Below are positions 1 through 8,122 of a stretch of DNA of 64,000 bases, one piece after another (position 1 is the first letter of the stretch; each line of letters opens with the position of its first letter). The position numbers were made by a program, and so were the translations under genes. Source of the stretch: Shouchella xiaoxiensis (GTDB lineage: Bacteria > Bacillota > Bacilli > Bacillales > Bacillaceae_D); contig NZ_JAFBCV010000008.1 in assembly GCF_016907895.1 (NCBI RefSeq), forward strand, positions 1 through 64,000, given 5' to 3'. Below the pieces are notes generated by a model. The model was not told where the DNA came from, made no database searches, and saw only the letters and a list, made by a program, of their open reading frames with translations.

Positions 1-62
1 TTCCGTTCTTTTTTCCATTATAACAAGAGTATTTTTGTTTAGGTGTCTATAAATAAGAAAAA

Positions 63-138
63 GCTGTTGAGAAATTACTTTCTCAACAGCCTGACAATCA
101 CCCTCCAGCTGGAGGGTGATTGTTCATTTTTTATAACA
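63..138 (+). terminator. two tandem hairpins, probable terminator
   Basis: A stem of GCTGTTGAGAAA with its complement lies at 63-90 and a perfect 28-base palindrome at 95-122 is followed by a T-rich stretch. This fits the 3' end of a plus-strand gene left of the window. The first hairpin is flanked on its left by A-rich sequence, so it could also stop minus-strand transcription. No gene is visible in 1-254. Confidence 0.6.
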
Positions 139-254
139 GAATATTCTTTTATTAATTCTTTTAAAAAGCGATGTGAAAGTTGTAAACTCCCCCTTTTCCC
201 TCAAACCCTCCTGTACACTCAACTTGAATAACCGAGGGATGGAGTGAGTCAATT

Positions 255-3101
255 TTGAGAAAAGCAACAACGATTGTTTGCCTAAGTACGTTGTTAGTCG
301 TCAGCTCAAGCATACTACCCGTGCTGAGTCATGCCGAAGAGAAGCCGCAAGAAGCAGAGGTTGAGATTGATCATAACGAGCAAGAAGGCTCAGAAGAAAC
401 AGAAGAAGAATTGCTAAACACGTCAACCGAAACCGACCTTGACGAACCAGTCGAGCAAGATGAAGATACACATGAAGTAGCTGAAACACCTGCTGAAACC
501 ACTCAGTCAGAAGATACTTCCACATCCACTACAGCCATTGAGATACCCGATGAGGAACTACAATCGATTATTTTAGCCACTTTAGCCGATCATGGCTATG
601 ACGAGATCACGACCGAATCCGTCCAGACCATTACCACACTGGATGCAAGAAGCGCCGGTATTCAAAATCTAGACGGCATTCAGCACCTATCAGAACTCGA
701 AGCACTTGACCTGCGTGAAAATGCCGTTACTGACATCACTCCACTAGCAAATCTAACAAAACTGACGGAGCTCAACCTCGCTTCAAATCAGCTTGAGACG
801 GTCGGAGCGCTGACAGATTTAACTCAATTAAAAGAGATCGATTTACGTAACAACAGCATTCGTGGTTTAACACCCCTAACCAATCTAACCCAGCTCGAAA
901 AACTCGATCTTAGAGGAAATGCAATTGAGTCAATTGCTCCACTCGCAAATTTAACCGAGTTAACGGAGCTCAACTTAAGAGAAAACGCCGTTTCTGATCT
1001 GACGCCGTTAGCACGCTTAACAAACTTAATTGAACTCAATTTACATACAAACCAAGTAAATGACCTTAGTCCATTAAAAGACTTAGTTAAGATCGAATAC
1101 TTAACGATGCGCCGCAATCACATTACCGACATATCGGTTCTGGCAGAATTGACGCAACTCAGAGATTTGAATCTAAGAGACAACCAGCTGACTTCCATTG
1201 AAGCACTGCGAAACCACCAACAGTTAACCGAGCGCTTAAACCTTAGGGACAACCCTGGACTAACGGATTTCTCTCCTGTTCAATCCTATTATGATTTAAT
1301 TGCTGACGTTGATTTTGTGATTGCCTCCACTGAGAAAAATTTCGACGATCTCACGTTGCTGACAGGAGAATCACGCCTTAGCGCGATCCAGAATCAGCTG
1401 CTGCGCTACAATACCTTTATCAACGATGGAGAGATCCGCCAGACAAAGATTGGCTTATTGGACAGCAGTGCCCTATCGTTTTATCGCGGCACGGCCCATC
1501 TCTTTTTCAACGACATTGCTACAGGAGCGATTCAACTACCTGCCGAGTGGCAAGCAGCGCCCTATCTGACGTGGACAACTGGTGATTGGCACACGGAAAA
1601 CATTGGTTTCTATGGCAACGATAAGCTAGAACCTGTATTTGATTTGAATGATTTTGACGAAGCTGCTGTAGCTCCGTTTACGTACGATCTACTTCGTTTT
1701 GCAACGAGTGTTTATTTAGTAAATGATCATGCCCCAGGTCTGCAGCTATCCTATGAAGAAATAAACACGGAACTAACGCAGTTCATTGCTGCGTACGCAG
1801 AAGCCTTAAACGAAGTTGAACAAGGGACAATTAACGTGAATTCGTTTTATTTCTCAGCCAATCAATTAGACGGAATTGTGGGCTCGCTCGCTCAAGAGCT
1901 TAGCAGCGTCAACCGTTTCGCGGAATTAGACAAGTGGACAACCATTACTGACAGCACGCGTCTTTTTGATCAATCAAATAACCGTTTGGGACAAGCAAGC
2001 GACCAAGAAAAAGAAGCGCTATTAACCAACTGGGACACGTATACAGATTCCACCAAAGATGACAGTCCAGATTATTTTCAAGTGAAGGATATTGCGAAGC
2101 GACTTGATGCTGGACTAGGCAGTTTAGGCACCGAGCGCTACTACGTCTTGATTGAGGGCGAAAGCAGCAGCTCAGCCGATGACATCATTCTCGATGTGAA
2201 ATCACAGCTGCCGTCTGCGGTGAAGCTAGCCGGGCTTGGGCATACACCAAATTACGAGACGCACGCTGAGCGCACGATTTCCGGTGTGAATGCGATGCAC
2301 AATCACCCCGACCGCCACTGGGGTACGCTGACGATGAACGGTACATCGTATTTAGTCAAAGAGCGCTCCGCCTTTAAAGATGAGTTCGACCACTCAGCGT
2401 TTCAGTCACAAGAGGACCTCCAGTCCTTCTTACACTACAGCGCCCGAGTAGCCGCGTTTGCCCATGCCAGAGGAGCTGAAGCTTATGGAAACGAAGCCTT
2501 TGTCCAACAAACCGCTCAATTAACTCAGGCATCTGATTTTACACAAACGTTTAATCAACTTGCCTACCAGCATTATGCACAAACGATTCAAGACCATTCT
2601 TATTACTCCGAGCTCCTCCGCAACAACGCTTTTAGCGAAGAAGCGTTTCAAGCGATTGGCAACGACGAAGACGATGAAACGGAGCAACCAGAAGATGAAG
2701 AAAACACCGACGCCCCGGCTGAGGAAGATCAGGGCAACAATGAGCCCCCTGTTAATGACGACGATACAGGCAATAATGACGAGCCTTCTAATAACGATGA
2801 CTCGAACAACAATGACGGGCCTTCTAATGACAATGACTCGAACAACAATGACGGGCCTTCTAAAAACGATTACTCGAACAACAATGACGGGCCTTCTAAT
2901 GACAATGACTTGAACAACAATGACGGGCCTTCTAATGACGATGATGCTGGAGACACCACCGCCCCACCACAGGATGAAGAAGGAGGATTGCTACCAAAAA
3001 CGGCCAGTTCCTATTTGCTGTATATTGTAGCTAGCTTATTCCTAGTCGCTGCTGGAATTGTCCTGCGGGCGAGAGTAAAAAAAGAAGAAGCAGAAGAATA
3101 G
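255..3101 (+). CDS. LPxTA-anchored surface protein: leucine-rich repeats + DUF2252
   Basis: Predicted cell-wall anchored protein of 948 residues. The TTG start is chosen because GGAGTGAG lies about 7 bases upstream and it gives a clean signal peptide ending near SHA (residue 27). An acidic Glu/Asp/Thr spacer follows to about residue 95, then internalin/SDS22-type leucine-rich repeats (about 136-345; recurring L-x-x-L-x-x-L-x-L-x-x-N). Residues about 360-800 match DUF2252: FYRGTA, then TGDWHTENIG at about 441 and FDLNDFDEA at about 462, the signature positions of that kinase-fold-like family. The tail has Asn/Asp repeats, then LPKTA at 913-917, a membrane helix and a basic end, i.e. a sortase signal with A in place of G. 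LRR suggests ligand binding; the DUF2252 function is unknown. A terminator follows directly, so the gene is probably monocistronic. Confidence 0.85.
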   Translation: MRKATTIVCLSTLLVVSSSILPVLSHAEEKPQEAEVEIDHNEQEGSEETEEELLNTSTETDLDEPVEQDEDTHEVAETPAETTQSEDTSTSTTAIEIPDEELQSIILATLADHGYDEITTESVQTITTLDARSAGIQNLDGIQHLSELEALDLRENAVTDITPLANLTKLTELNLASNQLETVGALTDLTQLKEIDLRNNSIRGLTPLTNLTQLEKLDLRGNAIESIAPLANLTELTELNLRENAVSDLTPLARLTNLIELNLHTNQVNDLSPLKDLVKIEYLTMRRNHITDISVLAELTQLRDLNLRDNQLTSIEALRNHQQLTERLNLRDNPGLTDFSPVQSYYDLIADVDFVIASTEKNFDDLTLLTGESRLSAIQNQLLRYNTFINDGEIRQTKIGLLDSSALSFYRGTAHLFFNDIATGAIQLPAEWQAAPYLTWTTGDWHTENIGFYGNDKLEPVFDLNDFDEAAVAPFTYDLLRFATSVYLVNDHAPGLQLSYEEINTELTQFIAAYAEALNEVEQGTINVNSFYFSANQLDGIVGSLAQELSSVNRFAELDKWTTITDSTRLFDQSNNRLGQASDQEKEALLTNWDTYTDSTKDDSPDYFQVKDIAKRLDAGLGSLGTERYYVLIEGESSSSADDIILDVKSQLPSAVKLAGLGHTPNYETHAERTISGVNAMHNHPDRHWGTLTMNGTSYLVKERSAFKDEFDHSAFQSQEDLQSFLHYSARVAAFAHARGAEAYGNEAFVQQTAQLTQASDFTQTFNQLAYQHYAQTIQDHSYYSELLRNNAFSEEAFQAIGNDEDDETEQPEDEENTDAPAEEDQGNNEPPVNDDDTGNNDEPSNNDDSNNNDGPSNDNDSNNNDGPSKNDYSNNNDGPSNDNDLNNNDGPSNDDDAGDTTAPPQDEEGGLLPKTASSYLLYIVASLFLVAAGIVLRARVKKEEAEE
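2770..2940 (+). repeat. 36-bp tandem repeat coding an Asn/Asp-rich wall spacer
   Basis: About four imperfect copies of a 36-base unit encoding DSNNNDGPSNDN lie just before the sorting signal of the LRR-DUF2252 protein. Such low-complexity stretches usually span the cell wall and vary in copy number. Confidence 0.8.
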
Positions 3102-3109
3102 AGGCACAA

Positions 3110-3142
3110 AGAGCACTTGACATCAAATCAGGTGCTCTTCTG
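3110..3142 (+). terminator. terminator after the LRR-DUF2252 gene
   Basis: Stem GAGCAC/GTGCTC extended by TTGA/TCAG, followed by TTCTGCTTTTC. It lies 9 bases after the stop codon. Confidence 0.75.
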
Positions 3143-3153
3143 CTTTTCTGTAC

Positions 3154-3759
3154 CTATTCGTTCATCAATCGATTAAATCTACCATCAATAATTTCCGCAA
3201 GTGGCACGCTTCCCTCTGTCTCACTCAACCATTCTTCTGCCGCGACACGAAACGCAGCCATATGAATCGCCACTTCGAACTTTAGCTGACTCGTCGTTGG
3301 ACCATCGCTTAACGTTTCACCTAACGCTTCGCACATTACAGGCTCTGCCTCAAGCAATGAAAACAGAAATAGCAGCGAAGTCGAAGGAGCTTGCTTAGCA
3401 ATTTGGTAGCGCACGAGCAGCTTAGCGCGTTTCACCTCATAGATTGAGGCAATCTCTTGAAAAATAAGACGTAGTGCCTTCTGTAATGTTGTATTAGGAT
3501 CTAATTGGACCACTTGTTTAATCCCCTCATTGTGGATGAAGCGAAGCGGTTCCGTCAGTAAATCTTCTTTCGATGAATAATAACGGAAGAATGTACGTGA
3601 GGACATCATCAGGTCATCGGCAATCTGTTTGATCGATGTGTTTTCATAGCCTTGTTCTAAAAACAGACGAAGCGCCGCACTTTCAATATCCTCATAAACC
3701 TTTATCTTCTTCCGTTCTCGTAAACCACCAACATTCTCATCATTCGTTTCCTTTTTCAC
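3154..3759 (-). CDS. TetR/AcrR-family transcriptional regulator
   Basis: 201 residues with a GTG start preceded by GGAGG at 6-7 bases. Residues about 20-65 form the TetR helix-turn-helix (AALRLFLEQGYENTSIKQIA, then SSRTFFRYYSSKEDLL); the remaining two thirds is a helical ligand-binding domain with no recognised specificity. It is divergent from the SDR gene at 3928, and an inverted repeat sits immediately after its own -10 box. It therefore probably represses itself and perhaps the SDR gene; the ligand is unknown. Confidence 0.85.
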   Translation of the reverse strand: MKKETNDENVGGLRERKKIKVYEDIESAALRLFLEQGYENTSIKQIADDLMMSSRTFFRYYSSKEDLLTEPLRFIHNEGIKQVVQLDPNTTLQKALRLIFQEIASIYEVKRAKLLVRYQIAKQAPSTSLLFLFSLLEAEPVMCEALGETLSDGPTTSQLKFEVAIHMAAFRVAAEEWLSETEGSVPLAEIIDGRFNRLMNE

Positions 3760-3779
3760 TATTGACCTCCATTGACTTT

Positions 3780-3822
3780 TGTCACACTATGACATTATAA
3801 TAATTTTGTAAGAGACAAACAA
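3780..3822 (-). promoter_or_regulatory. promoter of the tetR gene with adjoining operator
   Basis: On the minus strand TTGTTT (3817-3822), 17 bases, then TATAAT (3794-3799). Immediately downstream is TGTCA-5-TGACA (3780-3794), an inverted repeat placed where repressor binding would block transcription initiation. Confidence 0.65.
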
Positions 3823-3927
3823 GAATTCATGGATAGACCAGAATAACAAATCATTGAAAGCCTTTTCTTTTATTCAGCGTTGCACATTTGCATTAACTTA
3901 CATTAACTCATTATAGTGGAGGTCATT

Positions 3928-4689
3928 ATGGAATTAAAAGAGAAAGTCGCCATCGTCACAGGAGCAGCATCAGGAATGGGAAAAGCGATCGCTACACTTT
4001 ACGCAGCCCAAGGTGCAAAAGTTATTGTAGCCGATCTGAATTTGGAGGGTGCTGAAGAAACCGTCAAGGCGATTACAGAAGCAGGCGGACAAGCAACTGC
4101 TGCACAAATCAATATCGCTAAGCGAGCAGAAGCAGAATCAATGATTGATTTAGCTGTAGACACGTACGGAACACTCGATATTCTCGTCAACAACGCTGGT
4201 ATTATGGATGGATTTGAACCAGTCGGCGAGATCACGGATGAGAAGTGGGATTTACTCTTTGACGTGAATACAAAAAGCGTCATGTACACGATGCGAAAAG
4301 CGATTCCGATCTTCTTAGAGAAGAAACAAGGCGTCATTATCAATGTCGCTTCAACAGGTGGAATTAGCGGTGCACACGCCGGAGCCGCTTACGGCGCTTC
4401 CAAGCATGCGGTTGTCGGGCTCACGAAAAACACAGGCTATATGTACGGAAATGAAGGAATTCGCTGTAACGCCATTGCCCCAGGCGGCGTCGCAACCAAT
4501 ATTACATCGACGCTTAAAGAGCCGAGTATGTTCGGACTTGAGCGGTTAAAACCAGTCACAGCCGTGATGCCACGCGTTGGTGCGCCAGAGGAAATTGCCA
4601 AAGCAGCTCTCTTCCTTGCCTCCGATCAATCTAGCTTTGTAAACGGGACCGTCCTCACCGCTGATGCTGGATGGACCGCAGCGTTTTAA
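3928..4689 (+). CDS. short-chain dehydrogenase/reductase (SDR)
   Basis: 253-residue classical SDR. GGAGGT at 3918-3923 decides for the ATG at 3928 over an upstream in-frame GTG. TGAASGMG near the N-terminus is the NAD(P)-binding glycine motif, NNAG the structural motif, and the catalytic triad is Ser (in VASTGG), then YGASK. The C-terminus FVNGTVLTADAGWTA is typical of the family. The substrate cannot be read from sequence. It is transcribed alone, divergent from a TetR gene, with a terminator 7 bases after the stop. Confidence 0.88.
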   Translation: MELKEKVAIVTGAASGMGKAIATLYAAQGAKVIVADLNLEGAEETVKAITEAGGQATAAQINIAKRAEAESMIDLAVDTYGTLDILVNNAGIMDGFEPVGEITDEKWDLLFDVNTKSVMYTMRKAIPIFLEKKQGVIINVASTGGISGAHAGAAYGASKHAVVGLTKNTGYMYGNEGIRCNAIAPGGVATNITSTLKEPSMFGLERLKPVTAVMPRVGAPEEIAKAALFLASDQSSFVNGTVLTADAGWTAAF

Positions 4690-4695
4690 TAGATA

Positions 4696-4723
4696 ACACT
4701 TGCCAAAAGGCAGGTGTTTTTTT
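4696..4723 (+). terminator. terminator after the SDR gene
   Basis: Hairpin ACACTTGCC-AAAA-GGCAGGTGT followed by seven T. Confidence 0.85.
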
Positions 4724-4835
4724 ACTCTTTTCAGTTATGTCTTTTACAGCTACCCGTTTAACATCCTGTTAACAGGGTATGAAATGTAAGATTCTTATAT
4801 TACTATTTTTATATCTTATGAAGGGATGAGTACAT

Positions 4836-5513
4836 ATGAAAAAATACTGGAACCAAATGCTAGTTGCTGTTCTCGCGCTTGGGATGTTTGCTGCATGCAG
4901 TGACGGTGACGACGAAGAGACTACAGAAGATGCCGAAGAAACAACCGGTGTTGAAACAAACGCTGAAGCAGATAACGACGGACTCGAAGAAGGCTCAGGT
5001 CTAGTCGACCGCAACACAATAGACAACAACGAAGCGGATGAAACGGACGACTCTTCTCCTAACTTAGGTGAAGGTTCGACGGAAGATCAGCTCGATTTAA
5101 CGCTTGGGGACACAGCGACGATTGAAACAACGATCGAACTGTTCGAAATGACGCTCGACTCAGTCGAAGTTGCTTCAGAGATGGATGGGGAAGCTCCTGA
5201 TTTGGACGTGTTTGTCTTAGCAGATGTCACCATTACAAATCTAGCTGATGACCCGCTTGATTTAGAAGAAGCGGTTGAAATCTTTGAAATAACCAGTAAT
5301 CTCGAAGGCGGCGGTTATTGGCCTGTTTCTGAATTATACGAAGTAGAGGTCGATACATTTATTGGTGAACTTGCTTCAGGTGAAACAGCATCTGGTGAAA
5401 TTTTGTTTGAAGGCAATGAAGGCGACGAGCACTACATCAGAGTCAGAAGTGGATTAGTTGCGGCATCGGGCGTTAAAAATCAAGTGACGTGGACATTTGA
5501 TTCCGCGCAATAA
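4836..5513 (+). CDS. exported lipoprotein, DUF4352-like
   Basis: 225 residues. The N-terminus MKKYWNQMLVAVLALGMF is a lipoprotein signal with cysteine in AAC at about residue 21, so the mature protein should be tethered to the outer membrane face. A long acidic linker to about residue 85 precedes an all-beta domain (about 85-225): repeated TIETTIELFEMTLDSVEV-type strands, a VLADVTITNLADDPL segment and a final WTF strand resemble the DUF4352/MPT63-like immunoglobulin-type fold. Function unknown. An ATG at 4836 has AAGGGATG about 8 bases upstream. It stands alone between a terminator and a pseudogene. Confidence 0.75.
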   Translation: MKKYWNQMLVAVLALGMFAACSDGDDEETTEDAEETTGVETNAEADNDGLEEGSGLVDRNTIDNNEADETDDSSPNLGEGSTEDQLDLTLGDTATIETTIELFEMTLDSVEVASEMDGEAPDLDVFVLADVTITNLADDPLDLEEAVEIFEITSNLEGGGYWPVSELYEVEVDTFIGELASGETASGEILFEGNEGDEHYIRVRSGLVAASGVKNQVTWTFDSAQ

Positions 5514-5563
5514 CGTAATCGTCAGAAAAAAGCCAAAAACGCTACGAGCTGGAAGAAACCTAT

Positions 5564-5872
5564 AAGAAGAGACGATCCCTGTTAGTCGTCACTTTTAGCG
5601 ACGCAGATGCCGTCGTCGGACCAATGCCCGACATCGTCCAACTATTTGATGACCCTCACTTCCAAGCACGGGAAAGTTTCATCAAGATAAACGATGACGA
5701 ACTTGGCGAAATCTTCATACCGAATGTCGTCTCAAAGTTCTCGCGCACACCTGAAAAAGTCACGCACCTTGGCAACAAATTAGGCGAACATAGCGATGAC
5801 ACACTTTCAACCTATCTTGAACTAGACGAAGCGACACGGGAGCAGCAATTACGCAAAAACGGAATCATTTAA
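5564..5872 (+). pseudogene. C-terminal remnant of a CaiB/BaiF (family III) CoA-transferase
   Basis: The open frame from 5564 (just after an in-frame stop) encodes ADAVVGPMPDIVQLFDDPHF, then QARESFI, GEIFIPNVVSKFSRTP and LGEHSDD. That series is the C-terminal end of family III CoA-transferases, which are normally about 400 residues. The N-terminal three quarters, including the catalytic aspartate, is missing, and no start with a ribosome site is present. Best read as a decayed gene; the upstream 50 bases have no recognisable coding content. With the nearby SDR gene it may mark a lost acyl-CoA catabolic cluster. Confidence 0.75.
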
Positions 5873-5880
5873 CCATCAAA

Positions 5881-5921
5881 AAGCGTGTCCATGGCTAAGA
5901 GCCTGGACACGCTTTTTTTCT
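5881..5921 (+). terminator. strong terminator
   Basis: AAGCGTGTCCA and TGGACACGCTT form the outer stem with GGCT/AGCC inside, followed by seven T. It is the surviving terminator of the decayed CoA-transferase gene. Confidence 0.9.
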
Positions 5922-5955
5922 ATAAATAATTGTAAAAGTTTAGGTTAATAGATTA

Positions 5956-5964
5956 TGCTATACT
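5956..5964 (+). promoter_or_regulatory. extended -10 promoter of the toxin gene
   Basis: TGcTATACT is an extended -10 element about 67 bases before the toxin start; the -35 is weak. Expected transcript start is about 5971. Confidence 0.5.
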
Positions 5965-6030
5965 GATTCTAAGTATAAACAGGCAGCTCAAAGGACGGCG
6001 ACACTCCTTGTAAGAAAGGGGGTGTTCGCA

Positions 6031-6138
6031 TTGTCAATCTATGAAGCAATTTTTTTAGTAGTCACTGTCGCATCAAGCACAGCTCTGTTCGTTATCGGAC
6101 TGGTTACTCTAATGTTGCTTCTTAAGAACGACAAATAG
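6031..6138 (+). CDS. holin-like type I toxin (Hol_Tox/TxpA-BsrG-like)
   Basis: 35-residue peptide starting MSIYEAIFLVVTVA and ending LLLKNDK, with one hydrophobic helix and a short charged tail. This layout (MS-x-YE/FE-A-L, one helix, Lys-rich end) is that of the small membrane toxins of Firmicute type I systems. The TTG start has AAGAAAGGGGGTG about 7 bases upstream. The stop is followed directly by a GC-rich hairpin, and a minus-strand promoter lies 150 bases downstream, as expected for an antisense antitoxin overlapping the 3' untranslated region. These peptides depolarise or disturb the membrane or envelope when unrepressed. Too short for most ORF callers. Confidence 0.78.
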   Translation: MSIYEAIFLVVTVASSTALFVIGLVTLMLLLKNDK

Positions 6139-6283
6139 CCCCTGAGCAACCCAACTCGATAGGGGCGTATTTGTTGTGTATAGCAACACTCTTGCGCCAA
6201 CCTTTGGGTTGACCATTCTGTTTTCACCTATTGTGTTGTGGTTCGAGCCACTACACAGTAGGTCTTTTTAGTATCGTCTTCTT
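6125..6283 (-). ncRNA. predicted antisense antitoxin RNA
   Basis: Inferred RNA starting at about 6283 from the minus-strand promoter and ending after the hairpin GCCCCT/AGGGGC (6138-6166), which on this strand is followed by T-rich sequence. It would be complementary to the whole 3' untranslated region and the last codons of the toxin mRNA, the arrangement of RatA, SR4 and SR5. Start and end are inferred, not measured. Confidence 0.5.
6227..6269 (+). terminator. terminator of the toxin mRNA
   Basis: Long hairpin from CCTATTGTGT to ACACAGTAGG (6227-6262) followed by TCTTTTT. Confidence 0.75.
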
Positions 6284-6289
6284 AAATTA

Positions 6290-6318
6290 AGTTTATGCTC
6301 CCCGCTGACATTTGTCAA
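6290..6318 (-). promoter_or_regulatory. promoter for the antisense RNA
   Basis: On the minus strand TTGACA (6313-6318), 17 bases, TAAACT (6290-6295). A perfect -35 and correct spacing, facing the toxin gene and with no reading frame behind it. Confidence 0.6.
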
Positions 6319-6369
6319 TAAAACCATTGAGTGACCAACGTTTTTCCACACTTTTTAAAAGAATTCTTT

Positions 6370-6813
6370 CTACCCCTCTTCCCGTCTAAAACTCCTAAAA
6401 TAAACCCAAACACCCGCGTAGGTCACGAGCGCGTGGATTGGCAAGTAGATCCGCATTTCGCTGATATAATAAGCCTCCATTCGACTCGATTCAGGCAAGA
6501 AAGAGGTTAAGAACCAGCCACCGTATAGCAACGTCACGAATAGATAGAGGAACGCTTCCACTGCTGGTATCCGCCTTTGCTTCGTTTCTTTTGTTACGGC
6601 TACTTCCTGTAAAGCTTGCTCATCCTCTGCTTCATCTACCTCTTGTTTAGGAAGTAGCTTCACACAGCTTGCGAATAAAGCTATGAATCCAATGCCCGTA
6701 AATAAAGCGAAAACCAAATGAAGTCCATCTCCCGTCGAATCAACAGCCAAAATAAATAGACTGATAATGATATAGATGCCCGCGACAATAGCAATTGCGC
6801 CCAAACGATCCAC
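6370..6813 (-). CDS. four-helix membrane protein of unknown function
   Basis: 147 residues. Hydrophobic segments lie at about 5-25, 32-50, 85-105 and 122-140, with a Glu/Lys-rich cytoplasmic-type loop (about 55-80) between the second and third. Not recognised. The reported GTG sits only one base after AGGAGA; a TTG at 6804 has the better spacing of about 9 bases and may be the true start, giving 144 residues. It stands alone; the nearest upstream gene is divergent. Confidence 0.55.
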   Translation of the reverse strand: MDRLGAIAIVAGIYIIISLFILAVDSTGDGLHLVFALFTGIGFIALFASCVKLLPKQEVDEAEDEQALQEVAVTKETKQRRIPAVEAFLYLFVTLLYGGWFLTSFLPESSRMEAYYISEMRIYLPIHALVTYAGVWVYFRSFRREEG

Positions 6814-7119
6814 TCTCCTAATCCGTACGTCTAGCTGTCTCTTTCTTCGTATACGAATTGTAAATCAATAGGTTTCTGTGTGCATACGTTTAGTAGATTT
6901 TAACAATATGCTATTTGCCAGTTGGGAAACTTAAAAACAATAAGTCTGAAATTTCCATTATGCTAAAACGAAAATATTCGTAGCCGCTGTCTTATTTTTT
7001 GGTTGACTGTAATTCACTCTGTATTAGAGGCAATTAAATGAGAAAAAGGTTCGTTTTTTCAAACATAGGGTATGTAATTCCTAGAAACATTACCATAAAT
7101 CTGTAAGGAGTGGTGGTTT
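6814..7119. other. 306-bp AT-rich intergenic region
   Basis: Separates two divergent membrane-protein genes. AT-rich throughout, with several TATAAT-like strings but no well spaced promoter pair that I would defend, and no reading frame or hairpin. It must contain both promoters. Confidence 0.5.
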
Positions 7120-7338
7120 ATGCATTATGGTGAATTTGCTATAAGAACATATTATTTAGCACTTTTTATTTTCTCAGCCTTTGGTGCTCTATTTATTTTA
7201 CTTCCATTTTTACTTAAAGATGCTTTACAAAAGGCTAAAATTGCATCAATTATTTTAGGTGTTATTATCTTATTACTCTCAATTACTTTTCTATTCACAG
7301 CTGATCCTTGGACTGTATTGAAATTATTTGGTTCCTAG
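7120..7338 (+). CDS. small two-helix membrane protein
   Basis: 72 residues with two membrane helices (about 12-32 and 44-62) joined by a short KDALQKAK loop. The ATG is preceded by TAAGGAGTGG at about 9 bases, a convincing ribosome site. Not recognised. It is a single gene ending 30 bases before a hairpin that mainly serves the converging minus-strand gene. Confidence 0.6.
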   Translation: MHYGEFAIRTYYLALFIFSAFGALFILLPFLLKDALQKAKIASIILGVIILLLSITFLFTADPWTVLKLFGS

Positions 7339-7366
7339 TAATTTTTTATCTATCTCATTCGTGTAG

Positions 7367-7403
7367 AAAAAGCCTCCTGGACACCTAATGTCTTGGAGGC
7401 TTA
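7367..7403 (-). terminator. terminator between converging genes
   Basis: AAGCCTCC/GGAGGCTT with TGGACA/TGTCTT inside. The T-rich side faces the minus strand, so it mainly ends the secreted-protein gene at 7427. Confidence 0.7.
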
Positions 7404-7426
7404 ATGATGATCTATATATAGTTTTT

Positions 7427-8122
7427 CTACTCAGGGTCTGGATTAAAGGTTGCTGATTGGCTATCCGGTACACTAATCCCAACTTCAACAGAAGAGCCAA
7501 ATGCTCCAAGACTACCCAACACTTCCCAATAACCTGTGGCAGTAATAGTAGCGGTTTGGCCATGGAAGGCTCCACCGGACCCTAAACTATAACTGTGATT
7601 TACCGGATTCCAACCTACTACTGTAACCCCTGTGGCATAGGTTTCTATACTACTTAAGTTTGTAAACCTTAATGAACCTACAGGATGACCAGGATCGTCC
7701 CAATCATACATAAAGTCATAATTCATACTTAACGGTATTGCTCTAGAAACTTCTAATCCTGCAACATCTAAATTAACATCTACAGTTCTTTGTGTATGAG
7801 ACGTACCTGATTGTAAATTAGAATTATTGGTATATTGTTCAGTGAGATCAATTGGATCGGCGTATCTAATTTCATTAAAAGCTTCTAAAAGTATTTCTAA
7901 TTCATCTATATCTTTTAGTTGAATTCTTTCTTTGTTATTTAAAATAGATGGACCCTCATTCACCTCGATTAAAACGTCATATTTTTCTTCCAAATTTTTC
8001 AAATCAGTATCCATATCATCCGAAGCATCAGCCACATTCCCAACTAAAAATATTAAACCAGCACTGAAACTTAAAGTTACAAAACTTTTCTTCAAAAACG
8101 GGGCGCCAATAGTATACAACAT
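7427..8122 (-). CDS. secreted protein of unknown function
   Basis: 231 residues from the ATG at 8122, chosen over an earlier ATG because AAGGAGG lies 7 bases upstream. Signal peptide: basic FLKK, then a hydrophobic stretch to about residue 29, with a cleavage site near ADA. An acidic helical segment (about 35-95) precedes a Gly/Thr/Ser-rich, beta-type C-terminal domain (about 105-231) with repeated hydrophobic-polar strands and a final PDSQSATFNPDPE. No cysteine in the mature part and no anchor, so probably released. Not recognised; its role cannot be inferred from the neighbours. Confidence 0.65.
   Translation of the reverse strand: MLYTIGAPFLKKSFVTLSFSAGLIFLVGNVADASDDMDTDLKNLEEKYDVLIEVNEGPSILNNKERIQLKDIDELEILLEAFNEIRYADPIDLTEQYTNNSNLQSGTSHTQRTVDVNLDVAGLEVSRAIPLSMNYDFMYDWDDPGHPVGSLRFTNLSSIETYATGVTVVGWNPVNHSYSLGSGGAFHGQTATITATGYWEVLGSLGAFGSSVEVGISVPDSQSATFNPDPE

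Noticed and set aside
43-231. 62-codon plus-strand frame at the left edge
   Set aside because: It runs through two terminator hairpins, starts at GTG without a ribosome site and has no protein-like pattern.
2560-2913. 117-codon frame inside the LRR-DUF2252 gene
   Set aside because: Met/Thr-rich shadow of the Asn/Asp repeat tract; no start signal.
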